In this document: piece by piece, positions 44,511 to 53,082 of the stretch
Layout of the letters: the number at the start of each line of letters is the position of its first letter
How positions within the stretch are numbered: the first letter of the stretch is position 1
DNA from: Mycolicibacterium sp. P1-18
GTDB taxonomy: Bacteria; Actinomycetota; Actinomycetes; Mycobacteriales; Mycobacteriaceae
DNA length: 64,000 nucleotides
Assembly (NCBI RefSeq): GCF_008329535.1
Contig: NZ_NPKR01000011.1
Coordinates: 124,001 to 188,000 of the forward strand
Reading direction: 5' to 3'
Notes under the pieces: generated by a model
Databases searched by the model: none
What the model was told of the DNA's origin: nothing
What the model saw: only the letters and a program-made list of their open reading frames with translations
Made by a program: the position numbers and the translations under genes

Positions 44511-45164
44511 ATGTACGACCTAGAAGACACCATTACCAGCCGCCACTCGACCCGACTCTTCCTGCGGGACAAGCCCGTTCCACGCGAGCTGGTCACAGAA
44601 GCGCTCGACTTGGCGATTCGGGCCCCCTCGAACTCCAACATCCAGCCGTGGCAGGTGGTCTTCGCCTCCGGCGGCGCGCGTGACCGGCTCGTCGAGGCGC
44701 TGCTCACCCAGGCCGACATCGCCAGCCCCAGCGTTCCGCCGCTCCCCGATCAATTCGCCCACTACCGTCGCGACCTCGGTTCCCTGGTCTACGGCACCAT
44801 GGGCGTCGCCCGCCACGACACCGAGGCGCGTCGCCTCGCCGTCCTGCGAAACTGGGAGTTCTTCCGCGCGCCGCTGACCGGCATCGTCAGCATGCACCAA
44901 GACCTCGACTACGTCGACGCCGTCGCGGTGGGCATGTTCCTGCAGACCTTCGTGCTCGCCCTCACCGCCCGCGGCCTGGGCACCTGCGTCCAAGTATCGG
45001 TCGCCGGCTACCCCGACATCCTGCGCCAGCAACTCCACATCGGCGACGAGTACCGCATCCTCTGCGGCATTGCGATCGGCTATCCCGACACCAGCTTCGC
45101 CGCCAACACCCTCGACGTGCCACGCAACCCGCTGGACGCCAACGTCACCTTCATCGACGACTGA
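44511..45164 (+). CDS. Nitroreductase family protein
   Basis: A 217-residue FMN protein of the nitroreductase fold. TSRHSTRLFLRDKPV is the FMN-phosphate motif, RAPSNSNIQPWQVV the second FMN loop and the C-terminal GIAIGYPDTS the third. It is the usual length. Members reduce nitro groups, quinones or enones with NAD(P)H. It follows the MDR reductase by 16 bases and precedes the monooxygenase. Confidence 0.93.
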   Translation: MYDLEDTITSRHSTRLFLRDKPVPRELVTEALDLAIRAPSNSNIQPWQVVFASGGARDRLVEALLTQADIASPSVPPLPDQFAHYRRDLGSLVYGTMGVARHDTEARRLAVLRNWEFFRAPLTGIVSMHQDLDYVDAVAVGMFLQTFVLALTARGLGTCVQVSVAGYPDILRQQLHIGDEYRILCGIAIGYPDTSFAANTLDVPRNPLDANVTFIDD

Positions 45165-45188
45165 AACCAACAACGGAAAGGAGAGGCC

Positions 45189-46328
45189 ATGCGCGCCTCT
45201 AACCATGCCCCCCTAAACGTCATCGTCGTCGGCGCCGGTATCGGCGGCCTCGCCGCGGCGGTCGCACTTCGCGCGATCGGGGCGCACGTCGAAGTCCACG
45301 AACAAGCCCGCACGTTGGCCAGAGTCGGTGCCGGTCTGCAACTGGCACCCAATGCCACCGCCGCATTGCGCGGCCTGGGGCTCCTCGAAGGCGTTCGCGC
45401 CGTGGCGTTTCGGCCGACGGCGTGGTGCAGCTTCAACGCGTTCGACGGCGCCCTCGACTTGCGCGTGCCGCTTGGTGACGACGTCGAACGTCAGTACGGC
45501 GCGCCGTACCTGCACGTGCACCGGGGCGATCTGCACGACGTCCTCTTGGGAGCCGTCGGTGACATCACGCTGAACCACCGCGTGTCCGGCGTCGACCCGC
45601 ACCCCGAGCGGGCCGTCGTCACGTTCGCGGGAGGCGACACGGCAGCCGCGGACCTCGTGATCGGAGCCGACGGTGTGCACTCCATGGTCCGGGAGAATCT
45701 GTTCGGTTCCACCGAGGCCACCTTCTCCGGCCTCGTCGCCTACCGCGGAATCGCGCCGCGCGACCGAGTGGGCGACGTCGCTCCGATCGCGGCCAAGTGG
45801 TGGGGCGACGACCGGCACCTGGTCCACTACTGGGTGTCCGCGGGGCGTGAGCTGAACTTCGTCGCCGCGGTGCCGGAGCCGTCGTGGGACGAAGAGAGTT
45901 GGGCCGCCGAAGGCAAGACGTCCGACCTGTTGGACGCACTCGAGGGATTCGCAGAGTCTGCCCGTCGGATCGCCGGTGCCACGTCGACCCCCATGCGATC
46001 CGCGCTGTATGACCGCGATCCGCTACCGAACTGGAGTGAGGGGCGGGTGACACTGCTCGGCGACGCGAGTCATCCGATGCTCCCGTTCATGGCACAGGGC
46101 GCCGGCACGGCCCTCGAAGACGCAGCAGTCTTGGCCCGCTGCCTCGACGGCGTGGCGGCCGACGGCGTCGCGGACGCCCTGGCCCGCTACGAACGCGCGC
46201 GCCTACCTCGCACGACAGCCATCCAGGGCGGCTCACGAGCCAACGACTTCCTTCGCGAGTCTGACTCCGGACTCAGCACTGAAGCCGTATACCGCTATGA
46301 CCCTTGGCAGATCGAACTGCCGTCGTAA
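45189..46328 (+). CDS. FAD-dependent monooxygenase, salicylate hydroxylase-like
   Basis: A 379-residue class A flavoprotein monooxygenase. GAGIGG at residues 15-20 is the FAD-binding fold, DLVIGADGVHSMVR the DG motif and GDASHPMLPFMAQGAG the GD motif near 290. It resembles salicylate or 3-hydroxybenzoate hydroxylases that hydroxylate aromatic rings with NAD(P)H and oxygen. Gene spacing of 24 bases with a purine-rich leader suggests it belongs to the same operon. It overlaps the convergent MFS gene by 34 bases. Confidence 0.92.
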   Translation: MRASNHAPLNVIVVGAGIGGLAAAVALRAIGAHVEVHEQARTLARVGAGLQLAPNATAALRGLGLLEGVRAVAFRPTAWCSFNAFDGALDLRVPLGDDVERQYGAPYLHVHRGDLHDVLLGAVGDITLNHRVSGVDPHPERAVVTFAGGDTAAADLVIGADGVHSMVRENLFGSTEATFSGLVAYRGIAPRDRVGDVAPIAAKWWGDDRHLVHYWVSAGRELNFVAAVPEPSWDEESWAAEGKTSDLLDALEGFAESARRIAGATSTPMRSALYDRDPLPNWSEGRVTLLGDASHPMLPFMAQGAGTALEDAAVLARCLDGVAADGVADALARYERARLPRTTAIQGGSRANDFLRESDSGLSTEAVYRYDPWQIELPS

Positions 46329-47572
46329 CGGGTGCCCGCCGGACCACCGGGCGCGTCGAGATGCTTGGACCATCCCGAGGCGCACCGCACCGCACAGGCG
46401 GCCGCCACCACGGCCACCGCGGTCAGCATCACCGGGTAGCTGACGTAGCGCGCGAGTGCCGCCAGCCCTGCGGGGAGCAGGAACCCGACGTAGGCCAACG
46501 AGTAGTACACCCCGGAGATGCCGGCGAGCTCGTCGGGCTCGGCGATCCGCTGGATCTCGAGAAGTCCCGACACGATGGCGATTCCGTAGGCGCTGCCGAG
46601 CAGCATCGCGACCAGAACGGCCAGGATGGGCGAGCGGGTGAGCGCGGTGACCACGGCGGCGAGGATGCCAAGCGTCATCAGGACCATCGACACGACCACG
46701 GCACGCGCGCTCGACGCGTCGTCCAGGCGGCGGGCGATCGGCTGCACCAGCACTCCGCACGCCAGTGTCAGCACCGTCAGCCCCGCGGTGTACAGCAGGG
46801 CCCACTGGCCGAGCTCGTCGGCCACCAGGGCCGGAACGATCGCGTACGCGATGGCCGCGGAGCCAAAGATCCACGGCGCCATGGGAACCACGACGTGGGT
46901 GAAGCGGCGGTGCGCGGCGGTGGGCACCTTCAAGCCCTGCAGCAGCGTTCGCGTCGACCCCTCGGTGCGGGTCTCCACGCCGAGGGCCAGCACCGCCCAC
47001 AGTGCCGGAACGCACAGTGCGGCGTGGACGACGTAGGTGAGCACCAGCGGCAGTGGCGCGAAGGCGGCGAGGATTCCGGCGCACAGCGGTCCGGCGCCCA
47101 GACCGAGCGACAGGCAGATCGACGCCCGGCGGGCCCCGGCCCCCTGGGCGGCGTCGTCGAACGGGGGCTTGGAGAGCTCCGCGATCCAGGCCGATCCGAC
47201 GGCCATCGCGATGCCCACGGCCATGCCGCTGAGCAGGCGGCCGCCGAACAGCGCGGCGAAGCCCGCGACGTCGCCCAGGGCGAGGGTCAGGCTGCCGATC
47301 GCCGAGGCGACCACGCCGATCGCCATGATGGGTCGGCGGCCGTGGCGGTCGGACAATGTCGAGGCGATCAGCAGGCCGGGCACCAACCCCAGCACGTAGG
47401 CGCCGAGAAGCACGTCGACGTCGACGCGCGAGTACCCCGCCTGCTGTGCGTAGGCGATCAACAGCGGGGTGAATTCGTTGCCGCCCCAACCGATGCAGAA
47501 GGCGGCGAAGGCGACGGCCAGCCAGGCGCGTCGGGTGGTGGTCGTGACGGCGGATTGCATGGTCCCGGTCAT
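46295..47572 (-). CDS. MFS transporter
   Basis: A 425-residue transporter with twelve predicted helices. LSDRHGRRPIMAIGV after helix 2 is the MFS loop motif and RLLSGMAVGIAMAVGSAWIAELS typical of helices 4-5. ATG 47572 overlaps the stop of the GntR gene (ATGA), so the regulator and transporter are co-translated. The substrate is probably the effector sensed by the GntR protein, likely a small acid or drug-like compound. Confidence 0.92.
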   Translation of the reverse strand: MTGTMQSAVTTTTRRAWLAVAFAAFCIGWGGNEFTPLLIAYAQQAGYSRVDVDVLLGAYVLGLVPGLLIASTLSDRHGRRPIMAIGVVASAIGSLTLALGDVAGFAALFGGRLLSGMAVGIAMAVGSAWIAELSKPPFDDAAQGAGARRASICLSLGLGAGPLCAGILAAFAPLPLVLTYVVHAALCVPALWAVLALGVETRTEGSTRTLLQGLKVPTAAHRRFTHVVVPMAPWIFGSAAIAYAIVPALVADELGQWALLYTAGLTVLTLACGVLVQPIARRLDDASSARAVVVSMVLMTLGILAAVVTALTRSPILAVLVAMLLGSAYGIAIVSGLLEIQRIAEPDELAGISGVYYSLAYVGFLLPAGLAALARYVSYPVMLTAVAVVAAACAVRCASGWSKHLDAPGGPAGTRYDGSSICQGS

Positions 47573-48213
47573 CCGATCGTCACCCGGTAGGTCGCCTCCA
47601 GGTGCAGGAGGAGCGCGGACTCGAAGCGGGCCAGGTCGCGAGCGCCGATGGCCGCGGCGAGCTCGTCGTGCTCGTCGATCAGGGCGGCCAGTCGCGTCGA
47701 CTCCGAGCGTGCGGCGTCGGACATCATGCGGCGCTGACGCTCGCTGATCGAGCAGTAGAACCGTTGCGCGATGGCGTTTCCGGCCACGTCGACGATGCGC
47801 CGGTGAAAGGCGTCGTCGGCGGCGGCGAAGCGGTGCACGTCGCCGGCGGACGCGTCCTCGCGCTGCAGGGCGATCAGCGCGGTCAGCTCGGTGAAGAGCG
47901 TATCGACGGCCTCGGCGGACCGGCAGAGGCGACGGACGGCGGCGGTTTCCAGCGCGAGGCGCATCTCCAGCACGTCGGTGGCGTCATGGGCCGAGATGGG
48001 CACGACGACGGCACCGCGGCGCGGCAGCAGTTCGAGCAGGTCCTCGGCGGCGAGGCGCAGGAACGCCTCGTGCACGGGGGTGCGGCTGATGCCAAGCTGC
48101 GCCGCCATCTCGACTTCGCTGAGGAGTTGGCCGCCGCGGACCCCGCCGGAGAGGATTTGGTCCTTGGCGACGTCGTAGGCGCGCTGGGCGCTCGACGTCT
48201 CGGAATTGGTCAC
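47569..48213 (-). CDS. GntR/FCD family regulator
   Basis: A 214-residue regulator. LLSEVEMAAQLGISRTPVHEAFLRLAAEDLLELLPRRGAVV is the winged helix and the C-terminal part has the FCD ligand pattern with metal-binding type His and Asp residues (DAFHRRIVDV). GTG 48213 lies 17 bases after a tandem repeat of a palindromic site, so it is probably self-repressed. Its gene overlaps the MFS gene, its likely regulated transporter. Confidence 0.92.
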   Translation of the reverse strand: MTNSETSSAQRAYDVAKDQILSGGVRGGQLLSEVEMAAQLGISRTPVHEAFLRLAAEDLLELLPRRGAVVVPISAHDATDVLEMRLALETAAVRRLCRSAEAVDTLFTELTALIALQREDASAGDVHRFAAADDAFHRRIVDVAGNAIAQRFYCSISERQRRMMSDAARSESTRLAALIDEHDELAAAIGARDLARFESALLLHLEATYRVTIG

Positions 48214-48230
48214 TCCGCCACGCTACCAAG

Positions 48231-48254
48231 GTTGCATGCATGGTTGCATGCATG
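48231..48254. promoter_or_regulatory. Tandem palindromic operator of GntR gene
   Basis: GTTGCATGCATG is repeated exactly at 48231-48242 and 48243-48254. Each copy holds the palindrome TGCATGCA. The pair is 18 bases upstream of the GntR start and 85 bases before the divergent LppP/LprE-like gene. Confidence 0.6.
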
Positions 48255-48338
48255 ATAGCTGTGCCGTCGATCACGATCTACGCGAGATGCGGCTACGGTG
48301 ACGTGGTGGGGCCGGAAGCGCGGATCGTAGGCAGGTTG

Positions 48339-48818
48339 ATGACGGGGATCGCCGGCGCCTTTATCGTAGCTGCGAGCTTCGCCGCGTCTAAGCACGCCGC
48401 ACCCGCCAAAGCGTGCGGCGTCGACCTGAATGCGCGTCAGGTGCGCGCCGCAGTGAAGTCGCTTCCCCCGTATCCGGGTACGAACTGGACCTGGTCGACC
48501 GATCCGGCATCGATGGAGGGCAACTTCGACCCGTGCGCCACGCTGTCGACGGCTCTGGTCACCGTCGAGATGGCAACGGGCAGTTCACCGATTACCGCGC
48601 TGATGTTCCATGACGGCAAATACCTTGGCACCGCGACGCCGAAGGCCTACGGTTTCACGTCCCTCGACCCCGACCGAAGCACCGACGACACCGTCGTCCT
48701 CGACTACAAGCTGCCCGGCGCCTGCAACGCGTGCGCGCCGGCGTCGGTCACCAGCGTGCGTTACCAGTGGTCGGGCGATCACGTCGCGATGCTGGATCCC
48801 GCGCCACCCTCGTCCTGA
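48339..48818 (+). CDS. LppP/LprE-like exported protein
   Basis: About 159 residues of the mycobacterial LppP/LprE family: FDPCATLSTALVTVE, ALMFHDGKYLGTATPKAYGF and SVTSVRYQWSGDHVAMLDPAPP are its signature strings. The N-terminal MTGIAGAFIVAASFAASKHAAPAKAC is a weak signal peptide and there is no proper lipobox, so it may be secreted rather than lipidated. Three more cysteines beyond KAC could form disulfides. ATG 48339 is preferred, though the frame is open to 48240. Function unknown. Confidence 0.8.
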   Translation: MTGIAGAFIVAASFAASKHAAPAKACGVDLNARQVRAAVKSLPPYPGTNWTWSTDPASMEGNFDPCATLSTALVTVEMATGSSPITALMFHDGKYLGTATPKAYGFTSLDPDRSTDDTVVLDYKLPGACNACAPASVTSVRYQWSGDHVAMLDPAPPSS

Positions 48819-48840
48819 GCAGACGCAGCGAACCGCCGTG

Positions 48841-49125
48841 ATTGCCGGGCCTGGACGACTACCTCGAACTCCGTATGGTGGCGGGACTTTCACCCCGTCG
48901 GCCCGACCAGGGAGCCAAGGCACTGACGGGCAGCTGGTCCTTCTGTCACGTCGGAGGCGGGGACTCGGCCGCAGGGTCATCGACTGGCTTCTCGACGACA
49001 TCCGCGCTCGGGCTCCGTCGGGTGCATTCGTCTCGCTCATCGCCGATCCGCCCGGCGTTCCGCTCTACGACGCGGTCGGCATGACCGACACGGCCCCGTC
49101 GATCGGCATGGGCCTACGCCTGTAG
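48841..49125 (+). pseudogene. GNAT acetyltransferase remnant (deletion and frameshift)
   Basis: The first part, in one frame, reads LDDYLELRMVAGLSPRRPDQ and on to SWSFCHV, the N-terminus of a GNAT protein. The second part, in another frame, reads RRGLGRRVIDWLLDDIRARA and ends DPPGVPLYDAVGMTDTAPSIGMGLRL, the acetyl-CoA site and C-terminus. The middle strand region is missing and the frames do not match, so the gene is dead. About 35 residues are lost at the junction near 48945. Confidence 0.8.
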
Positions 49126-49133
49126 TCGACGGC

Positions 49134-50543
49134 CTAGATGTCGGGGTGCAGGTCCCGCACCGGGCTCACCGACTCGAGCAGCGAACCCAGGTGCAGGATG
49201 GTCGATTCGGCCAGCCAGCTCGACACCAGTTGCACGTTGATGGGCAGCCCGTCGCTGCTGGTGCCGAACCGCATCGACAGCGCCGGGAGTCCGGTCACGT
49301 TGAACGGCACGGTGGCGCTCTGAATGCGCGTGGCGTCCACGGTCTGGCCGTTGACGACGAACTCGGTCGCACCGTGCCGGTGAGCGGGGATGGGCAGCAC
49401 CGGTGCCACCAGCGCGTCGTAGCGCTGGAAGTAGTCGGCGAAGCCGTCACGCAGACGTTCGGCCGCCTGTTCCGCCTCGACGTACTCGTGGATCTCGGTG
49501 TCGGGCGTCGCGAGCATGCGCTTGCTGATCTCGAACAACTCGTCTTGGGGCCGCCCCGCGGTGGCCTCCACGAAGGCGGGCTTCATCTCCATGACGTGCA
49601 GCCGGTTGAAGACGTCGAGCGCGAAATCCCTTTCCAGAGCTGGGATGCGGACCGCCTCCACGACACACCCCAGGTCCGCCAGGGCATCCGCCGCCGCACG
49701 CACCGTCGACGCGACCTCGGCGTCGATCGGTCCAAAACCGGGCTCGACCAGCCAGCCGACCCGAACGGGTCGTCCCGGATCGTGCCCGAGACCCGCGTCG
49801 AAACCGACCGTGCTGGTGGCGAACGCGTCGGCACCGTCGGGCCCCGCCATCAGGGCGTAGGCGCGCGCGACGTCGCGGACACTGCGCGCCATGGGTCCCA
49901 CGTGCCAGAAACGCCGCGGCTCCCTCGGCCACACACCGGTCATCGGGATGCGCCCGTGCGTGGGTTTGAGCGCGACGATTCCCGTTTGGGCGGCAGGGCC
50001 GCGCACCGAGATCGCGAGGTCGGTGCCCAGACCGATCGGCGACATGCCCGCCGCGATGGCCGCGGACTCTCCCCCACTGGATCCGCCCGGGGTGCGGTCG
50101 AGATTCCACGGGTTGTTCGACCGGCCCGTCAGCAGGTTGTCGGTCTCGGTCGAGTAGGAGAACTCGGGCAGGTTCGTCTTGGCGAGCACGATCCCGCCGG
50201 CGCCCTTCATCCGTGCGACGCTGACCGCGTCGACGCCGGGGACCCGGCCGGCGAAGATGGGCGACCCGCGCTGGGTCAGGATGTCGGCGGTGTCGATCGA
50301 GTCCTTGACGGTGAACGGCACCCCGTGGAATGGACCGAGGTCATCGCCCCGCACCACGGATTGCTCTGCCGCCCTGGCAGATTCGAGTGCGCGCTCGGAC
50401 ACCGTGACGATGGCGTTGACCGCCGGGTCAACGGCGGCGATGCGGTCCAGGTGGGCTTGCATGACCTCCACCGGCGACACCTCGCGCGAACGGATGAGTG
50501 CGGCCAACTGGGTGGCATCGGAGAAGGTGGCCTCGAACGTCAT
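49134..50543 (-). CDS. Amidase signature family hydrolase
   Basis: A 469-residue amidase with the Ser-cisSer-Lys triad at K80 (FTVKDS), S155 (GGSSGGES) and S179 (LAISVRGPAA), at the family spacing of 75 and 24. The usual GGS before the nucleophile is AIS here, an uncommon change in the oxyanion region. It would hydrolyse an amide in the cytoplasm. ATG 50543 is chosen by family N-terminus. It is divergent from a LysR gene with a palindrome between them, so it is probably inducible. Confidence 0.93.
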   Translation of the reverse strand: MTFEATFSDATQLAALIRSREVSPVEVMQAHLDRIAAVDPAVNAIVTVSERALESARAAEQSVVRGDDLGPFHGVPFTVKDSIDTADILTQRGSPIFAGRVPGVDAVSVARMKGAGGIVLAKTNLPEFSYSTETDNLLTGRSNNPWNLDRTPGGSSGGESAAIAAGMSPIGLGTDLAISVRGPAAQTGIVALKPTHGRIPMTGVWPREPRRFWHVGPMARSVRDVARAYALMAGPDGADAFATSTVGFDAGLGHDPGRPVRVGWLVEPGFGPIDAEVASTVRAAADALADLGCVVEAVRIPALERDFALDVFNRLHVMEMKPAFVEATAGRPQDELFEISKRMLATPDTEIHEYVEAEQAAERLRDGFADYFQRYDALVAPVLPIPAHRHGATEFVVNGQTVDATRIQSATVPFNVTGLPALSMRFGTSSDGLPINVQLVSSWLAESTILHLGSLLESVSPVRDLHPDI

Positions 50544-50622
50544 GGCGTGGTGCTCCCTACTGTGCGCTGCGATGGAGTGCTCGCGTTCGAGCTTCGACCC
50601 AACCGCGCGAGGACTCAACATT

Positions 50623-50639
50623 GTTCACGGATCGTGAAC
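50623..50639. promoter_or_regulatory. Palindromic LysR-type operator
   Basis: GTTCACGGATCGTGAAC is an interrupted palindrome with 6-base arms and contains a T-N11-A core, the LysR consensus. It lies between the divergent amidase and LysR genes. Confidence 0.6.
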
Positions 50640-50661
50640 GATGGGGTGGCAGAATGCAGAG

Positions 50662-51477
50662 GTGACGACTCTCGAGATCACTGCGCTGCGGACGTTCGCC
50701 GCGGTGACCGCCTTCGGCGGGGTGCGACGCGCCGCCCAGGCGCTGCATCTGTCACCCGCGGCGGTCAGCACCCACATCCGCCGACTCGAGCGCGAACTGA
50801 GCTGTCGGTTGGTGGTCGCCCAGGGTCGTGGGATCGGGTTGACCAGTGACGGCGAGGAACTCGCGGTAAGGGCGCGGGCCATCCTGCACGAGCACGACGA
50901 CGCGGTGCGAGCCCTTCGCGGTCCCCGCGACGACCAGCTGGTGGTGGCCGCCAGTGAGCACGCCGCGGAGTTCTTGGTCCCGACGGTGGTGTCGACGCTG
51001 ACGACGACGTTTCCGGACCACGACATCCAGGTGCGCCTCACTCGCAGCGAGCGCGTGCGGCAACTGGTGGAGGACTCCCGCGCCGACGTCGCACTGATGC
51101 TGGCGCACCCGAGTCCCGGCAGCGTCGCGGTGGCGTCGTTGCCGCTGCAGTGGTTCGGCACCGACGACGCCGCGCGCGACCGCGTGGTGTTGTTCGCGCG
51201 CCCGTGCGCCGTGCGTGACCAGGCTATCGCCGCCCTGGGTGGACGTCGCGTCGACGTCGTCAAGGAGGGCGCGGACCTGACGTGCGTCCTGACCGCGGCG
51301 CGCAACGGCGTGGGCGTTACGCCACTACCCCGGATGGGACCACCGCCCGAGGGTTTGCGCCACATCGCCGACCTGCCGCCGATACCCAGCGTGGAGCTGT
51401 ACCTGGCGAGTAGCGAGCGCGTCGACCGCCGCGCGCAAGCCGTGGTGCTCGACGCGATGCGCCGAGCGCTGCGCTGA
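50662..51477 (+). CDS. LysR family transcriptional regulator
   Basis: About 271 residues from GTG 50662 (ATG 50641 would add seven). TLEITALRTFAAVTAFGGVRRAAQALHLSPAAVSTHIRRLERELSCRL is the LysR winged helix and the rest a truncated-looking substrate-binding domain, slightly shorter than the usual 300 residues. The palindrome in the promoter region is its likely site, and the amidase its likely target. A strong hairpin follows the stop. Confidence 0.92.
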   Translation: MTTLEITALRTFAAVTAFGGVRRAAQALHLSPAAVSTHIRRLERELSCRLVVAQGRGIGLTSDGEELAVRARAILHEHDDAVRALRGPRDDQLVVAASEHAAEFLVPTVVSTLTTTFPDHDIQVRLTRSERVRQLVEDSRADVALMLAHPSPGSVAVASLPLQWFGTDDAARDRVVLFARPCAVRDQAIAALGGRRVDVVKEGADLTCVLTAARNGVGVTPLPRMGPPPEGLRHIADLPPIPSVELYLASSERVDRRAQAVVLDAMRRALR

Positions 51478-51499
51478 CGCCGCCACCCGTGGCGGCGTC
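51476..51499 (+). terminator. Hairpin terminator after LysR gene
   Basis: GACGCCGCC and GGCGGCGTC form a perfect 9-base stem with a 6-base loop, overlapping the LysR stop codon. There is no T-run, which is common for mycobacterial terminators. Confidence 0.5.
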
Positions 51500-51987
51500 A
51501 TGCCATGTCTTTCGCTGAACGTGACGCGCGTTGGCCCGCGACGCTATACCCATGACCATTTCGTGACATGTAGTTCGTCAATCTTGACTACTACTGTTCC
51601 CTTCCCCTCGCTACCGACATAGACTCCCTTCAGCAACGGCCAGTCACTGGTCACGTTGCGGCGGGAGGGCGCACGGTATGGGCAATGACGATCATCATCG
51701 CTGGTGAGAGGCATTATCTACGGCATCGACAATTACCGTGTAGCCGATACCGAAGGTCTGGCAAACGTTGCCCCGATTGGGTCGGCGCACGTTCGCGCAG
51801 AGTGACGGAACCTCTGCCGCGGCCGTTTCACCCGGACACAGCGGCGAATGACGCGATTGGGCGGCTAGGTCGCGACACGACGGTCGACGTTGCTGATCGC
51901 TGCGTAAAACCCTTGGACGACTCATCCGTCGACTTCGTGAATTCAGCCCAGTGGCGACTGCGTCGCGTCCACGCTTGGGGCAGGTAG
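51478..51987. other. Long gene-free leader of GGDEF gene
   Basis: About 510 bases with lower GC than the neighbours. After the terminator hairpin I see no gene. A short inverted repeat GTCAA-TC-TTGAC lies at 51577-51588. A 100-codon frame (51685-51987) is not protein-like. This is a long upstream region for the diguanylate cyclase gene and may hold a regulated promoter. Confidence 0.5.
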
Positions 51988-53082
51988 GTGGCTCGCGTCG
52001 GAGCCGGAAACGGCCCTGTCGATCAGTTCGACTGGATGACCACGTTCCTTGCCGAGCATGGCTATACCGGGCCTGCGAGGGCCGTCATGATCGTCGCCGG
52101 AGCGTCGTCGGCACTGGTGCCCATCTCCGCGTTGGCTCGCGACCCGGCGTCGACGGCCACCCGGATCGTCGGCATCTCCGGTGCGGTGCTCGCCGTTGCC
52201 ATGATGACGTTGTGGGCGTGGCGGTGGCCAACCCGTCGACAGTCGCTGTACTCGGTGCTCGTCGGGACCGTGTGCGCGGCCGCCTGGAGCCTCACGCAGG
52301 AAAGCGCCGCGATGGCCGCCCTCGACTGCATGGCGCTGGCCATCACGGGCACCTACATCGCGACTCTTCACGGCGCGGTGGCGATGCTCGTCAACTCGAT
52401 CGCGGCCGCGGGAACCGCGGCGGTGGCGACAGTGCGACTCGCACACGACATGGGCCTGGGCACGGCGCTGGCCGCGTTCTGGCTCGTGTGGCTGCTCACC
52501 ATCGGGTTCCCCTTGGGCATCCGCGGCGCGACACAGGCGCTACGCCAGTTCGCGACGGGCGCCGATTACGATCCCCTGACCGGACTGCTCAACCGGCGTG
52601 GGTTCGCCATTGCCGTCGACCGGCACGTCGTCCGCCACGTGTCGCGACACCCCGACATGCATCTGATGGTCATGATGATCGACGTCGACGACTTCAAGCG
52701 CATCAACGACACCCAGGGGCACGCCGGCGGCGACCGCATGCTGTGCCACATCGCCGAATTCCTCCGTGGATATGCACCCGACTACGCGGCCGTATGTCGT
52801 TGCGGCGGCGAAGAGTTCCTGCTCGCGTTTGCCTCGACGGCCACCGACGCAGCCACTCTCACCACCGGTCTGTGCGAGTCCGTCCACCGCCGCTGTGACG
52901 GCATCACGGCGAGCGTCGGCGTGGCGGCGGCCAGTCATCATCTCGTGCGGTCCGCCGACACGAAGTTCCTCGTCGATCACATGGTCGACGCTGCCGACTC
53001 GGCCATGTATCACGCGAAGGCGTTGGGCGGCAATCGCTCTCACGTTGCGCCGAGTCATCCGTTCGACGACGCCACTCTCTGA
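51988..53082 (+). CDS. Membrane diguanylate cyclase (GGDEF)
   Basis: A 364-residue protein with about six N-terminal membrane helices (residues 28-185) and a GGDEF domain: DYDPLTGLLNRRGF, MIDVDDFKRINDTQGHAGGDRM and the signature GGEEF at 273-277. The active-site residues are intact, so it should make cyclic di-GMP from GTP. The product-inhibition RxxD site five residues before GGEEF is absent. GTG 51988 or ATG 52036 may be the start. The 3' end overlaps the kinase gene by 28 bases. Confidence 0.93.
   Translation: MARVGAGNGPVDQFDWMTTFLAEHGYTGPARAVMIVAGASSALVPISALARDPASTATRIVGISGAVLAVAMMTLWAWRWPTRRQSLYSVLVGTVCAAAWSLTQESAAMAALDCMALAITGTYIATLHGAVAMLVNSIAAAGTAAVATVRLAHDMGLGTALAAFWLVWLLTIGFPLGIRGATQALRQFATGADYDPLTGLLNRRGFAIAVDRHVVRHVSRHPDMHLMVMMIDVDDFKRINDTQGHAGGDRMLCHIAEFLRGYAPDYAAVCRCGGEEFLLAFASTATDAATLTTGLCESVHRRCDGITASVGVAAASHHLVRSADTKFLVDHMVDAADSAMYHAKALGGNRSHVAPSHPFDDATL

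Noticed and set aside
46304..47590. 428-codon open frame on the plus strand
   Set aside because: Antisense to the MFS transporter and very rich in Arg, Gly and His.
49146..50849. 567-codon open frame on the plus strand
   Set aside because: Antisense to the amidase, whose triad is complete.
51685..51987. 100-codon frame ending right before the GGDEF start
   Set aside because: Arg-rich, no hydrophobic core, no ribosome site; looks non-coding.
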